From: Marinobacter sp. CHS3-4 | Lineage (GTDB): Bacteria; Pseudomonadota; Gammaproteobacteria; Pseudomonadales; Oleiphilaceae | Length of the DNA stretch: 64,000 nt | Reading direction: 5' to 3' | Assembly: GCF_030053415.1 (NCBI RefSeq) | Contig: NZ_JASGBJ010000001.1 | Location: 620,001 to 684,000 of the forward strand | Part shown: positions 46,891 to 56,007 of the stretch, one piece after another | Layout: the number at the start of each line of letters is the position of its first letter | How positions within the stretch are numbered: position 1 is the first letter of the stretch | Made by a program: the position numbers and the translations under genes | Notes under the pieces: model-generated | Told to the model about the DNA's origin: nothing | The model's database searches: none | Seen by the model: the letters and a program-made list of their open reading frames with translations, nothing else

Positions 46891-47571
46891 ATGATCAAGC
46901 TACACGGATTCGCTTCCAGCAATTATTACAACGTCCCCAAGCTCGCGCTACTCGAGAAGAACATCGAGTTTGAAGAAGTTCTGTCTTACACCGGGGTCGG
47001 CCCGAAGTATAAACCCGAATATCTCGACAAAAGCCCTCTGGGTAAGGTGCCGGCACTCGAAACAGACGAAGGATTCATCAGCGAATCCCGGGCCATTCTG
47101 GAGTATATCGAGCGGACCTACCCGGAGCCGGCGCTCCTGCCAGCCACCCCCTATGACATCGCGAAAGTGCAGGAGTTGTCCCAGTTCATAGAGCTCTACT
47201 TTGAGCTTGTCGCCCGACAACTGATTCCCAACCTGCTGGGCGGTACCCAACCGGATCCTGCGGTTTTGAAAAACGTCGAGAGCGGAATCAATAAGGCCGT
47301 AGCCGCGCTGCCAAAGCTGTCAGGCTTTGAGCAGTTTGCCTATGGTGACCAGTTTACCCTGGCGGATATCGCGGCGATTCTGAACTTGCCGATCGTGCGT
47401 CACGTTGGCAAGGCGTTCCTGGGCAGGGACCCACTGTCGGAAGTGCCCGGCCTGGATGCTTACTCCAAGCGTATGGAAGAGCGTCCCCAGGTGAAACGAA
47501 TTCGCGCCGACGCAGCCGCCGACCGCCCAGGTTTCATGGCGCACCTGAAGGCGATGTACGGCGTTAAATAG
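46891..47571 (+). CDS. Glutathione S-transferase family protein
   Basis: 226 residues from the ATG at 46891 (in-frame ATG at 46876 possible). The N-terminal domain has HGFASSNYYNVPKLALLE, LGKVPALETDEG and FISESRAILEYIERTYPEP, the glutathione-binding SES motif; the C-terminal domain has GDQFTLADIAAIL. The Ser of FASSNYYN is a likely catalytic residue. The substrate is unknown. It lies 41 bases after the Rho-like gene and overlaps the convergent phosphatase gene by eight bases. This is the third GST-type gene in the window. Confidence 0.85.
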   Translation: MIKLHGFASSNYYNVPKLALLEKNIEFEEVLSYTGVGPKYKPEYLDKSPLGKVPALETDEGFISESRAILEYIERTYPEPALLPATPYDIAKVQELSQFIELYFELVARQLIPNLLGGTQPDPAVLKNVESGINKAVAALPKLSGFEQFAYGDQFTLADIAAILNLPIVRHVGKAFLGRDPLSEVPGLDAYSKRMEERPQVKRIRADAAADRPGFMAHLKAMYGVK

Positions 47572-48379
47572 GGCGCGACGCTTCCCGCAGAATCTCGCGT
47601 ACCGGCTGCCACACTTCTGGGGCCGAAATCAGAATGTCCTTGCCCCATAGATCGGCTGGCATGCCGTCTGGCACCTCGCTGAAATGGCCGGCCGTGGCAC
47701 CCGCTTCGATGGCGATCAGCCGTGCGGCTGCAAAATCCCAGGGGCTCACGTTCTCGTAGTAGATGTCCAAACGTCCGCAGGCCACCCAGCAGATATCCAG
47801 CGCCGCTGATCCTATTCGGCGCAGGTCCCGGCACTGGTGAATCATGGCATTCAGCCGGTTTACCAGGGGTTCCAGCGCGTCCTTGGTGTAAGGGAATCCG
47901 GTGGCGAACAGCGATTGCCGGGGCACGGTGGCACCACTGTGGCGAATCGGATTGCCATTGAGTGTTGCGCCCTGTTCTCGAACTGCCCGAAAGGTTTCCT
48001 CCGAAAACGGCGCGTGCACCACACCCACCTGAACCCGGCCTTTTTCGGCGTAAGCGATGGACACGGCCACTTGCGGATGGCCGTAAGCGTAATTCACCGT
48101 TCCGTCAATGGGGTCCACTATCCACAGCGGTGTATCCAGCTCATCTGCCTGGCTCAGGTCCGGCATGGTTTCTTCGGACAGAATTCGGTGGTCCGGAAAC
48201 GCTTCGCGGATGGCGCCGGTGATCATTTCATCGGCCATGACATCCGCGTGGGTCACCAGTTCTGTCTGATCTTTGTAATCGGTTTTCAGGGTATTCTGCT
48301 CGCGCTCACGGCGAATCAGTTCTCCGGCCTTCAGCGCCAGGTTTTCGGCGAAATCGGCAATGATGGTGAGCTCTGCCAT
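47564..48379 (-). CDS. Inositol monophosphatase family protein
   Basis: 271 residues of the lithium-sensitive Mg-dependent phosphatase superfamily. Metal-binding motifs are the Glu in LSEETM near 69, WIVDPIDGTVNYA (86-98) and SPWDFAAARLIAIEAGA near 212. Family members act on inositol phosphate, fructose bisphosphate, PAP or NADP, and the sequence does not settle which. SuhB-like function is possible but E. coli SuhB normally sits elsewhere. The start codon overlaps the stop of the upstream aminotransferase by one base (TAATG), so they form one transcript. Confidence 0.85.
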   Translation of the reverse strand: MAELTIIADFAENLALKAGELIRREREQNTLKTDYKDQTELVTHADVMADEMITGAIREAFPDHRILSEETMPDLSQADELDTPLWIVDPIDGTVNYAYGHPQVAVSIAYAEKGRVQVGVVHAPFSEETFRAVREQGATLNGNPIRHSGATVPRQSLFATGFPYTKDALEPLVNRLNAMIHQCRDLRRIGSAALDICWVACGRLDIYYENVSPWDFAAARLIAIEAGATAGHFSEVPDGMPADLWGKDILISAPEVWQPVREILREASRPI

Positions 48380-49674
48380 TACAGCGCCTCCAGCCAGCCG
48401 GCCATCCTGTCCATGGCCAGAACCAGCCGGGGGCAGGCCAGCTCTACAAAGGCATCGTTCAGGTCTTCAGAGGCGTATTGATTACCCGCCAGTTCCAAAG
48501 CGGCGGCGCCGTCGAAATCCACGAAAGCCAGGCGGGCCCCCAGGTGATCCGGCACAAAGCCGAAGTCACTGGCCGGCAGAATCGCCACTCCGGTCTTCTC
48601 CAGCAGTGATTCACACATGGCCTGACTGGTTTTGATGTCGCGATTGGCCAGGGCATCCCGGAACGCGGAGAAGTCAGGGAACAGATAGAATGCGCCCTGG
48701 GGTTTTTGCACCACCGCTCCCATGTCGGTCAGCCGGCGGTGGAGGTATTCACCCACCACTTTAAGCACCCGCCGGGATTGCTTCAGGTATTCGTCCAGAT
48801 CCGGACCGCCGTCGAAGGCCGCAATGGCTGCGTGCTGAATTGGTGCGCTTGTGGCGGTGTAGGTTTCGCTGGCAATGATCGCCATCGCGTCCTGCAAGGG
48901 GCGCAGCTCCGCCGGGAAAATGAACGCACCCAGGCGCCAGCCACCGGCACCCGCCCACTTGCTCAGGCCGGTGCTGACAATGGTGCCCTCCGGATAATAA
49001 CGGGCAATGGATTTGTGCCGGCCGTCAAACTGAACTTCGCCATAGATCTCGTCAGACAGCAGGATAATCCCGTACTTGCGTGCGACGTGGGCAATGGCCA
49101 GCAACTGGTCCTCGGTGTAAGTGCAGCCCGTTGGGTTGGACGGGTAGTTCAGAATCAGGATGCGTGGGCGCGAAGGGTCGTCGCGGCACACAATGTCCAG
49201 CTCTTCGGCGGTCAGCTGCCAGTTGTTCTCTGCGTGGGTAGGCAACCAGTGGACAGAACGACCGATAATTCGCGCCTGAGGCGCGTAGGACACCCAGCTT
49301 GGCCTGGGAATCAGCAGGTCACCGTAATAGGCCAGTTGCAGCATGAACAGCAGCTCTTTCGAGCCGGGCCCGATCAGTACATCTTCCCAGGTTGAACGCA
49401 TGCGCTCACTGCGGTTGAGGTAATTGGAAATGGCCTCACGCAGCGGCTTCAGACCCTTCACAGGCAGGTAGTCTTTTTGATGGGCGTGATCTCTCAGGGC
49501 TTGCACCACCCTTTCCGGTACCGGAAAGGGTGATTGGCCAAGGCCAAGCTTGATGATGTCACGGCCTTCTGCCCGAAGCTGGTTGCTGGTTTCATTGATG
49601 CGAAGGGTCGCCGAGGGCTGAATTCCTCGTACATTGAGATTGATGGCGTACCGATGATCTTTGTGGATATCCAT
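48379..49674 (-). CDS. Class I/II PLP-dependent aminotransferase
   Basis: 431 residues of fold type I. The PLP Lys is in STGLSKWAGAGGWRLG (near 233-248), with the cofactor Asp-x-x-Tyr in LLSDEIYGEVQF, NYPSNPTGCTYT for the Asn contact and a C-terminal substrate Arg in LGARLAFVDFDG. It resembles aspartate/aromatic aminotransferases (AspC-type Iγ), but the amino-acid substrate is not certain. It lies 20 bases after the orphan binding-protein gene and is coupled to the phosphatase gene downstream. Confidence 0.85.
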   Translation of the reverse strand: MDIHKDHRYAINLNVRGIQPSATLRINETSNQLRAEGRDIIKLGLGQSPFPVPERVVQALRDHAHQKDYLPVKGLKPLREAISNYLNRSERMRSTWEDVLIGPGSKELLFMLQLAYYGDLLIPRPSWVSYAPQARIIGRSVHWLPTHAENNWQLTAEELDIVCRDDPSRPRILILNYPSNPTGCTYTEDQLLAIAHVARKYGIILLSDEIYGEVQFDGRHKSIARYYPEGTIVSTGLSKWAGAGGWRLGAFIFPAELRPLQDAMAIIASETYTATSAPIQHAAIAAFDGGPDLDEYLKQSRRVLKVVGEYLHRRLTDMGAVVQKPQGAFYLFPDFSAFRDALANRDIKTSQAMCESLLEKTGVAILPASDFGFVPDHLGARLAFVDFDGAAALELAGNQYASEDLNDAFVELACPRLVLAMDRMAGWLEAL

Positions 49675-49694
49675 GGTGCTGGTGTTAATCCAAG

Positions 49695-50435
49695 TCAGTG
49701 GATGTCTTTGCTGCTGACCGATGCCAGAGCGTCATTGAATTCGTCCCGCAATTTCTTTCCATTGGGCAGTTTACGGCTGAATGCGGCGCGGAAGCTGCGA
49801 ACGGGCCCGACGATGCCGGGCATCTGATCCACCTGTGACAGTTCTGGATAACGGCTGGAGTTTTCCTCAAGCAGGTATTCGCACACCGATTTTTCGCAGA
49901 TAAACAGGTCAATCCGCCCCAGGCTGACCAGTCTCAGGCCTGTCAGTTCTGGCTGTTCCTGGGTGATTCTGGTAACTCTGGCATTGCCGTTGAGCAGCCA
50001 GTCCATGAATTCCGGGGCATAACTGTAAGAAGCGGTCAGGCCAAAACTCAAGCCTTCCAGGTCTTCCAGGGTTTGCCATTGCAGGTCGCGGGATGTCTGT
50101 TTGAAGAATACGTCTTCGGCTTCACTGATCGGGTCGGTGAAATAATAATGGCGGTTTCGCTCGTCCGAATAGGTCAGTGAGAAAAGCATATCGGCTTCGC
50201 CAGCACGCACCAGCGATTCTGCCCGAGCCCAGGGCAGAACGCGAATGTTGGCCGTGTACCCCATTTCGTCCAACACTTCACGGATCACCCGGGTATCGGT
50301 CCCGACCACTTTATCGCCTTTCATATACTCGTAGGGCGGGTACTCGGAGGTCACCACGTCGATGACTTTCTCGTTGCCAGATGCGGCAACCGGCAACAGC
50401 AAAGTCAGGGTCAGAAGGGCCTTGCGAAAGGTCAT
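49695..50435 (-). CDS. Orphan periplasmic solute-binding protein (SBP_bac_3 type)
   Basis: 246 residues with a Sec signal peptide (LLTLTLLLPVAASG). The type-3 binding fold is shown by VTSEYPPYEYMKGDKVVGTDT, VLPWARAESLVRAG and FSLTYSDERNRHYYFTDP. It belongs to the same broad family as the three other orphans in the window, but shares few specific residues with them. No permease is nearby; the divergent response regulator and the hybrid kinase 1.6 kb away are the neighbouring sensory genes. The ligand is unknown. Confidence 0.8.
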   Translation of the reverse strand: MTFRKALLTLTLLLPVAASGNEKVIDVVTSEYPPYEYMKGDKVVGTDTRVIREVLDEMGYTANIRVLPWARAESLVRAGEADMLFSLTYSDERNRHYYFTDPISEAEDVFFKQTSRDLQWQTLEDLEGLSFGLTASYSYAPEFMDWLLNGNARVTRITQEQPELTGLRLVSLGRIDLFICEKSVCEYLLEENSSRYPELSQVDQMPGIVGPVRSFRAAFSRKLPNGKKLRDEFNDALASVSSKDIH

Positions 50436-50636
50436 AACACCACCGTGTCAGCGACAGAAAAAGTGCTTGCTCACAGTATAGTCATGCTGCGTCCTTTCTA
50501 CGAATCAACGCCTTAGCTGTACCAGGCGCAGAACCAGTGTTGCAAAATGTTAAACAGACATGATTCCTGGGGCTCGCAGATCCGTATAGTGGTTGTTACC
50601 GCAGTTACAAAAAACACAATTCGTGCGGAGACAGCG

Positions 50637-51314
50637 ATGACTTCCGTGATAGAGGGCAAGGCGGCGACGGCTGCCCTGTCACCCGAGGGCTCCGAGCAAA
50701 AAGGACCTTTGCCCCGGATATTGATCGTGGATGATCACCCGTTTTTTCTGTTCGGCCTGACCGCCATTCTTGAAGAAGAGGCGCTGGCGGAAACCGTGGC
50801 CAGTGTTGGTAGCATTACCGAGGCCATTGATGACCTGCGTCAGGCGCCGGAGACCTCACTGGTCTTGTTGGACCTGACCCTGCAAGGCGAAGCCGGGCTG
50901 TCCCTGTTTGCCGAAATGGAGCAACTCGGATTGCCCGTGCCGGTGGTGGTGATTTCCAGCCGCGAGGATGAAACGTCGGTCAGGGCCGCCAAATCGGCTG
51001 GTGCTGTCGGGTTTCTGCCAAAATCCGCTGATCGTCGATCTCTGATCCGAATGATCCGGCGGGTGAGCCAGGGGGATCTTTTCTACCCATCCCTACAGGT
51101 GCCCGCCTCTCAGCCGGAGGGGCTGACGCGGCGTCAGTTGGAAGTGCTTGGGCTGCTGGCGGAAGGATTGCCGAATAAACGCATCTGTCAGGTGTTGAAC
51201 CTGACCGAGCACACCGTCAAAACCCATCTCAAAGCCATCTTCGCCCACCTGGGCGTTCACAACCGGACCGAGTGCGTGGCCCAGGCGCGGGCGCTCGGGC
51301 TGATCTCGCGTTAG
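50637..51314 (+). CDS. LuxR/NarL-family response regulator
   Basis: 225 residues from the ATG at 50637 (GGAGACAG upstream). The receiver domain spans about 28-145: acidic pair in LIVDDHPFF, phosphoacceptor Asp in LVLLDLTLQGEAG, Thr/Ser in VVISSREDE and Lys in GFLPKSAD. The C-terminal GerE helix-turn-helix is LTRRQLEVLGLLAEGLPNKR, then VLNLTEHTVKTHLKAIFAHL. It probably receives phosphate from the hybrid kinase encoded on the opposite strand at 52043-53779. The targets are unknown; the lipase genes are nearby. Confidence 0.88.
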   Translation: MTSVIEGKAATAALSPEGSEQKGPLPRILIVDDHPFFLFGLTAILEEEALAETVASVGSITEAIDDLRQAPETSLVLLDLTLQGEAGLSLFAEMEQLGLPVPVVVISSREDETSVRAAKSAGAVGFLPKSADRRSLIRMIRRVSQGDLFYPSLQVPASQPEGLTRRQLEVLGLLAEGLPNKRICQVLNLTEHTVKTHLKAIFAHLGVHNRTECVAQARALGLISR

Positions 51315-51335
51315 GCCTGCAACCTACTGCAGGCC
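51314..51335. terminator. Hairpin spanning the convergent gene ends
   Basis: An 8-bp perfect stem GGCCTGCA / TGCAGGCC (51314-51321 with 51328-51335) has a six-base loop. It includes the last base of the response-regulator stop codon, and the stop codon of the opposite gene lies in the loop. No T tract follows on either side, so termination by this hairpin alone is uncertain. Confidence 0.45.
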
Positions 51336-51935
51336 CAGTTGCAATTCGGTCTGATAGCTGTCTTCGGTGCGGGTGATGACCGCCCGATTATCGCCGCTGG
51401 CCTGCATGCCCTGTTGGTCGGCGATGACGTGCAGCTGCTGCCAGGCCCGATTGCTGTCCGCGCCAGCTTCCAGAGTCACCGAGAGGCAGGCCAGTGCGTC
51501 TTTGCGAGATTGCTCGAATTGGGGAACCAGTTGGCCGGAGCCACTCACCGGAAAACCGACCCCGATGGTGACCTGGTCGCCGGTTTGTTCCCGCCAATCC
51601 GGCAGAAACAGCGTCAGCGGGCCCACGATGTCCAGCTTCGCTTTCTTGACGGCGGCAATGCCCACTTTTTCAGCCAATGGCTTGGTCTGAGAGCGGATCT
51701 GCTCCGGCGGCAGGTCATAGTTGCCGACGAAGTAGGTCGCTCTGGGTACGGTTTTGTAGAGCACCGGTTTGCCGTCCAACTGGGTGACCTGCCGGGTCTC
51801 GATCTGTGCAGAGGGACTGCTGGGCCCACTGGCGCACCCGGCCAGGCTCAGCAGAAGGGTCAGGGCCATCGCAAAACGGCCCGGGGTTTTCAATGCAAAA
51901 ACGATGGCGTCGGGTGTCCCTGCAGTCCGGGTCAT
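51324..51935 (-). CDS. Lipoprotein, possibly GyrI-like effector-binding fold
   Basis: 203 residues from the ATG at 51935, supported by AGGAA eight bases upstream. The signal and lipobox (MALTLLLSLAGCAS) place Cys34 as the lipidated residue. The mature part (VLYKTVPRATYFVGNYDLPP, then VGPLTLFLPDW and VTIGVGFPVSGSG) has the rhythm of GyrI-like/SOUL ligand-binding domains, but the match is weak. It lies between a response regulator and its probable kinase, transcribed with the kinase direction, 107 bases after the kinase start side is passed. A ligand-sensing accessory role is possible but unproven. Confidence 0.55.
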   Translation of the reverse strand: MTRTAGTPDAIVFALKTPGRFAMALTLLLSLAGCASGPSSPSAQIETRQVTQLDGKPVLYKTVPRATYFVGNYDLPPEQIRSQTKPLAEKVGIAAVKKAKLDIVGPLTLFLPDWREQTGDQVTIGVGFPVSGSGQLVPQFEQSRKDALACLSVTLEAGADSNRAWQQLHVIADQQGMQASGDNRAVITRTEDSYQTELQLGLQ

Positions 51936-52042
51936 GAATCAGTTCCTTGGTGAGTTCGGATCGTTGTCCAACCATAAGTGGATTGTTTGGGCCAAACAAG
52001 AGGTTGGTTGGGTTGGCGATGAGGGCGCCTTTTCAGGCCTGT

Positions 52043-53779
52043 TCAGCGACGCATTAACTGTTGCAGCGCAGCACGCAGTCGCATGGGTTGCAAAGGTTTG
52101 TGCAGCGTCCACAGGCGTAATGAGGGGTTATAGCCCTCGGCCATGGACGTGTCTGCTGTCACCATCACGCCTCCGCTGATGGCCTGCTTTTGGCTCAGGT
52201 GATCGAACAGCTGGTCGCCCCGCTTTTCCGGCAGATGCAGGTCCGTGACCAGTATGGCATTGGAGAGTGTCTCGCTGTGTGTCAGAGCCTGCTCAGCATC
52301 GGCAAAGGCGTGCACATTGTAGCCCCAGCCGCTGAGCGTTCGTTGCAGCCAATGACGAGACTCGTCGTGGTCTTCCACGACCAACAGGCCCGGATGTGGG
52401 CTGTCGGGTGAAAACGAGAGCGCTTTCTCCGGCGCTTCTTCACCAGGGCAAGAGGGCAGTGTCACGCGGAATCGGGCGCCGGTGCCACTGTCGCCCGCCA
52501 GTGTGCAGCGGCCGTCCATCAGTTCCGACAGTTCTTTAACGATGGCCAGGCCTAGTCCGAGGCCAGGATCGTCGGCTTTGCGCGAGCGCACAAAGGGGTC
52601 AAAGATTTTAGATCGGGTCGTTTGATCGATCCCTCGGCCATCGTCTTCAACGGTAAACACCAACCGTCCTTTATCGGCGCCGGCCCTGACGGTTATCCGG
52701 CTGGCACCGCTGTGATCCAGCGCGTTGAAGACCAGGTTTTGCAGAATCCGGTGCAGCAACTGCGGGTCGGCCAGCACGGACTGATCGCCGCTGTGGTCGC
52801 TGAACGCCAGTTCGACCCCCAGGTTGTCTGCGCGCTCACCGCAGGTTTCATGCAGTTGGGCCAACACACGAGCAGGGCGCAGTGGCTCCGGTTCCGGTTT
52901 CACCATGCCTTCCTGCAATCGTGAAATGTCCAACACAGACGCCAACAGGCCGTTGAAATGGGTGACGGAGGACTTGAGTCGCGTCACCAGCCCCAACTGC
53001 TCGTCCGGCAGGCCGTCGGCCTTCAGATTTTCCAGAATCAGGCTGATGATGTTCAGCGGCTGTCGCAGATCGTGGCTGGCCACGGTAATCAGATTGCTCT
53101 TGCGCTTGCTCTCGACCTCCGCCTGATCGCGCAGAGCTTCCAGCATCTGTCGATCGAGAAAGTGTGCCCGCTGGCGGTGTTCGCTTAGCCAGCTGCCGAC
53201 CATGCCGACGATGTTGGCGGTCATGATGAAGAACCCGTTCACCGCCAGTTCCGGTGCCGTCATGCCGGTGGCCGCTTCCATCACCAGATACGCCGCCACG
53301 ATGATCAACGACAGAGCCGACACCAGCCGGAATGGAATGCCCATGGCGAAATAGCCAAACATCAGCATCAGCAGAATGCCCTCGTAGGGCAGCGGGAAAT
53401 TATTCAGGCGGGCGATGCCAATGATGCCGACCACGCTCAGCCCTCCCACCAGGTAAGCCATGCCGTAAACCCGCAGGAAAACGCCGGACGGCATTGGGCG
53501 CCAGGACAGCCACCACACCAGAGAAATGGTCGGGCAGGTAATCAGCAAGCGGACAAAGATGGTCTGCCGGGCCAGGCTGTCTGGCAGCATGACCCAATCC
53601 AGCAGGGCATACACCAGAAACAGTACCAGGGCGCTGGCACAGACGGGCCGGGCCCGTTCGCGAATGCCTTCGTCGCGAATAGCCTGGTAGCGGGATTCCA
53701 GTTCCGGCTGAAAGCGCAACCACCGGAATCCGGTGGTCTGCTGCTGCCTGAGCTGATCGATGTTGATGGGTGCGGTCAT
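52043..53779 (-). CDS. Hybrid sensor histidine kinase with C-terminal receiver
   Basis: 578 residues. About six hydrophobic helices occupy residues 35-190 (LVLFLVYALLDWVML, IVGMVGSWLSEHRQ) and have no large periplasmic domain. The dimerisation domain carries HDLRQPLNIISLILENL (His near 235). The ATPase domain has NLVFNALDHSG, VEDDGRGI and GLGLGLAIV. A receiver domain (about 465-578) has LLVVEDHDESRH, Asp in ILVTDLHLPEKRG and a final Lys in TLHKPLQP. It probably feeds the LuxR-type regulator at 50637-51314. The signal may be membrane-borne or a quinone/redox cue; this is inference. Confidence 0.88.
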   Translation of the reverse strand: MTAPINIDQLRQQQTTGFRWLRFQPELESRYQAIRDEGIRERARPVCASALVLFLVYALLDWVMLPDSLARQTIFVRLLITCPTISLVWWLSWRPMPSGVFLRVYGMAYLVGGLSVVGIIGIARLNNFPLPYEGILLMLMFGYFAMGIPFRLVSALSLIIVAAYLVMEAATGMTAPELAVNGFFIMTANIVGMVGSWLSEHRQRAHFLDRQMLEALRDQAEVESKRKSNLITVASHDLRQPLNIISLILENLKADGLPDEQLGLVTRLKSSVTHFNGLLASVLDISRLQEGMVKPEPEPLRPARVLAQLHETCGERADNLGVELAFSDHSGDQSVLADPQLLHRILQNLVFNALDHSGASRITVRAGADKGRLVFTVEDDGRGIDQTTRSKIFDPFVRSRKADDPGLGLGLAIVKELSELMDGRCTLAGDSGTGARFRVTLPSCPGEEAPEKALSFSPDSPHPGLLVVEDHDESRHWLQRTLSGWGYNVHAFADAEQALTHSETLSNAILVTDLHLPEKRGDQLFDHLSQKQAISGGVMVTADTSMAEGYNPSLRLWTLHKPLQPMRLRAALQQLMRR

Positions 53780-53845
53780 GGTTGCCAGTCTAACCCCGCC
53801 GGGGCATCAGAACTGGCAATGGTGCACAGTCTTGCTATGCCAGCC

Positions 53846-55000
53846 TCAGGGCGAGGTCGTGGCAACCGAAGAGTCTCCAGACCTATCCAGTGATTTCAGC
53901 TTCGCCCAGGTACGGGTCTGCTCGCTTTCGAAATGCCGTTCCAGAAGCTGTGTTTGCTGGGCTTCAAAGTCGTCCTGGCTGATACCGGCATTCTGCAGGC
54001 TGGCCAGTTCCTGTTGATACTGTTGGAATTGTTGATCGAACTGCTCGCGCTCCTGCAGATAGCGAACAACCTCATTCGCCTGTGTGGCTGTAACGCCCAG
54101 ATCCCTCAGGTTTTCTCCGGCTTCTTCCGGCGAGCTGGCGTCGGCAATGGCGGCCTGTCGTTGCTTGGCCATGTCGGTTTCCTGAATCATCCGGGTTTCG
54201 GTTTTACGAATCTGCTCGGGCAGCTGTTCCCTGTGGTACTTCAGCAACGTCTGTTTGCTTTGGGCAGAGAGATCATCCCGCTGCTGAATCTCGATGCTGG
54301 CCAGGGTGTAATCACCGTAGGCTTCTTCCAGCCCGAAGAAGGCGTCATGGGTGGCCGGTTCAAAGGTATTGCGGCGCAGTTGTTTCAGGTCAGACAGTGC
54401 CGTTTTCAACATTTGAAGCTGATAGGCCGGGTCCTGCTGGCGGGTCGGGTCCAGGGACCGGTTGCCCATGTCCAGCGCTTGCTGTTTGTAGTCCAGGTAC
54501 TGATCCAGAATGGCCAGTGCCTGCTCTGCGGCCGCAGGTGGCAGGTTGTCCCTCGCCAGGGATTCAATTTTGCCAAGCGCGGTTTCAGGTGACACCTCGC
54601 CGACCGTGTTGAGGAAATAATCGAAAAAATCTTTGGTCGACAGATCAACCACCAGGTTGCCGTTCTGGTCAGCCTTCAGACTGCCATCAATGTCTGTGCC
54701 AGACAGTGACGACGCAAAGGGATCGTCACCCAGTGATTCTGGGGTTTGATAGGCAATGTCGCCGTCTGCTTGTTCAACGAGGGCCGGTGGTGCGGTGACT
54801 GAATTCGATTTGGTTGCGTCAACCGGCTGGGAGGTTGTCTTTGGTTGTAACTGGGTTTGCGGCGTGATGCCGGGCTCTTCAGTGACCATCCAGATGGTGG
54901 CAGCGACAAGTGGAACCAGCGCAATGAGTGGAAAAATAGCGCGTTTGAAAGTCGATGGTTGTTCAGGCATGGCAGGCACCGTGTTCTTTTTTGATGGCAT
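53846..55000 (-). CDS. lifO: Lipase foldase (lipase chaperone, Lif/LipB)
   Basis: 384 residues. One N-terminal membrane anchor (FPLIALVPLVAATIWMV) is followed by a variable linker and the folding domain. The foldase signature RxxFDY(F/L)S-AxGE appears as STKDFFDYFLNTVGEVSPE near 120-138, with the leading Arg replaced by Ser-Thr-Lys context. The remainder is highly helical and Gln/Glu-rich, the headphone-like domain that grips the lipase. It folds the secreted lipase encoded immediately upstream. The 80-base gap between the genes holds a strong hairpin. Confidence 0.9.
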   Translation of the reverse strand: MPSKKNTVPAMPEQPSTFKRAIFPLIALVPLVAATIWMVTEEPGITPQTQLQPKTTSQPVDATKSNSVTAPPALVEQADGDIAYQTPESLGDDPFASSLSGTDIDGSLKADQNGNLVVDLSTKDFFDYFLNTVGEVSPETALGKIESLARDNLPPAAAEQALAILDQYLDYKQQALDMGNRSLDPTRQQDPAYQLQMLKTALSDLKQLRRNTFEPATHDAFFGLEEAYGDYTLASIEIQQRDDLSAQSKQTLLKYHREQLPEQIRKTETRMIQETDMAKQRQAAIADASSPEEAGENLRDLGVTATQANEVVRYLQEREQFDQQFQQYQQELASLQNAGISQDDFEAQQTQLLERHFESEQTRTWAKLKSLDRSGDSSVATTSP

Positions 55001-55021
55001 CGGTTAGGCGGATGATGCAGA

Positions 55022-55055
55022 AAGCCACCGGGCCCGGATTGGTGCCCGGTGGCTT
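55022..55055 (-). terminator. Intercistronic hairpin between lipase and foldase genes
   Basis: A perfect 12-bp stem AAGCCACCGGGC / GCCCGGTGGCTT (55022-55033 with 55044-55055) has a ten-base loop. On the minus strand it is followed by TTCTGC, a weak T tract. Partial termination would give more lipase than foldase mRNA. Confidence 0.7.
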
Positions 55056-55080
55056 GCCGAAGGAAAAACAACAGGCTGAA

Positions 55081-56007
55081 TTACAGGCCGCGGTTCTTCA
55101 GACGGTTGGCCTGGCTGCGATAAAGCGAGACCGGGTTGGTCCACCAGGAGCGCGCACCAAACAGATGGTTGACGGCGTCCGCGTGGTTCATGTCGTAGTG
55201 GGTACCAATCACGTTGCCGAGTTTGGTTGCACAGACACCCACCAGGCCATCGTTCTGCTCATTGCCGAAGGCCAGTGCCGTGATGCCCAGGAAGGGATCG
55301 GTTATGTCGGTCCAGTTGGTGAATACTGACTTACCCGTCCAGGAGAACATCTTAACGCGATTGCCGTTGATCCATTGATCTTCAGCCGCGCCTGAACAGG
55401 ACCAGCGGTTAACGCCTTTCCAGCCCAGAGCGTTGTTCAGCTCGGTGGTGCCACGGGTGGTCAGGGTTTCCAGTGCCGCAACGCCGTCCTGCGGGTTGTC
55501 GGAACCAGACAGTGCGTTCACCAGATCGCCCAATGCGCTGGCGATGGCCTGTGCGCCACCTTCAACGTAACTGCCGGGCGGGATGATACCGCGAACCACG
55601 TCTGCCACCTTGGAGCCCTTGTTCACGCCGTTGATCGAAGTGATCGACGCAATCTTGTGAGGGATCAGGGAAGCGGTAACGCGGGAAGTGGGTGAACCCT
55701 GGCTGTGAGCCATCAGGTTGACCTTGGAGTGACCAAGACCATTGACGTAGTTGGCCAGTTGCTGACCACGCTGCTCACTGCTGTTCACGAAAGAAACGCT
55801 GGCGGAATACACGCGTGCACCGCTGCGTTCCAGGTTCCACGGGATGTTGTGGAAGTAGTTGATCAGGCCACCGATGGTGTTAAACCCGGTGACACCGTGT
55901 ACCAGAACAATGGGATGCTTTGTCTGGGTGTAGCCTGCATGGGTGATGGACGGTGCCGCAAGCACCATACAGCCCATAATCACTGCAAAAGTGATGAGTT
56001 TGCGCAT
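55081..56007 (-). CDS. lipA: Secreted triacylglycerol lipase, family I.1/I.2
   Basis: 308 residues with a Sec signal peptide (cleavage near SITHA-G). Oxyanion HG is in PIVLVHGVTGFN. The nucleophile elbow reads LMAHSQGSPTSR, against AHSHGG in Pseudomonas lipases. The catalytic Asp is in NEQNDGLVG and the His in NHADAVNHLF; the intervening Asp residues fit the calcium site. A Cys pair (RWSCSG and VGVCATK) can form the conserved disulfide. It is folded in the periplasm by the foldase gene downstream and exported by the type II system. Confidence 0.93.
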   Translation of the reverse strand: MRKLITFAVIMGCMVLAAPSITHAGYTQTKHPIVLVHGVTGFNTIGGLINYFHNIPWNLERSGARVYSASVSFVNSSEQRGQQLANYVNGLGHSKVNLMAHSQGSPTSRVTASLIPHKIASITSINGVNKGSKVADVVRGIIPPGSYVEGGAQAIASALGDLVNALSGSDNPQDGVAALETLTTRGTTELNNALGWKGVNRWSCSGAAEDQWINGNRVKMFSWTGKSVFTNWTDITDPFLGITALAFGNEQNDGLVGVCATKLGNVIGTHYDMNHADAVNHLFGARSWWTNPVSLYRSQANRLKNRGL

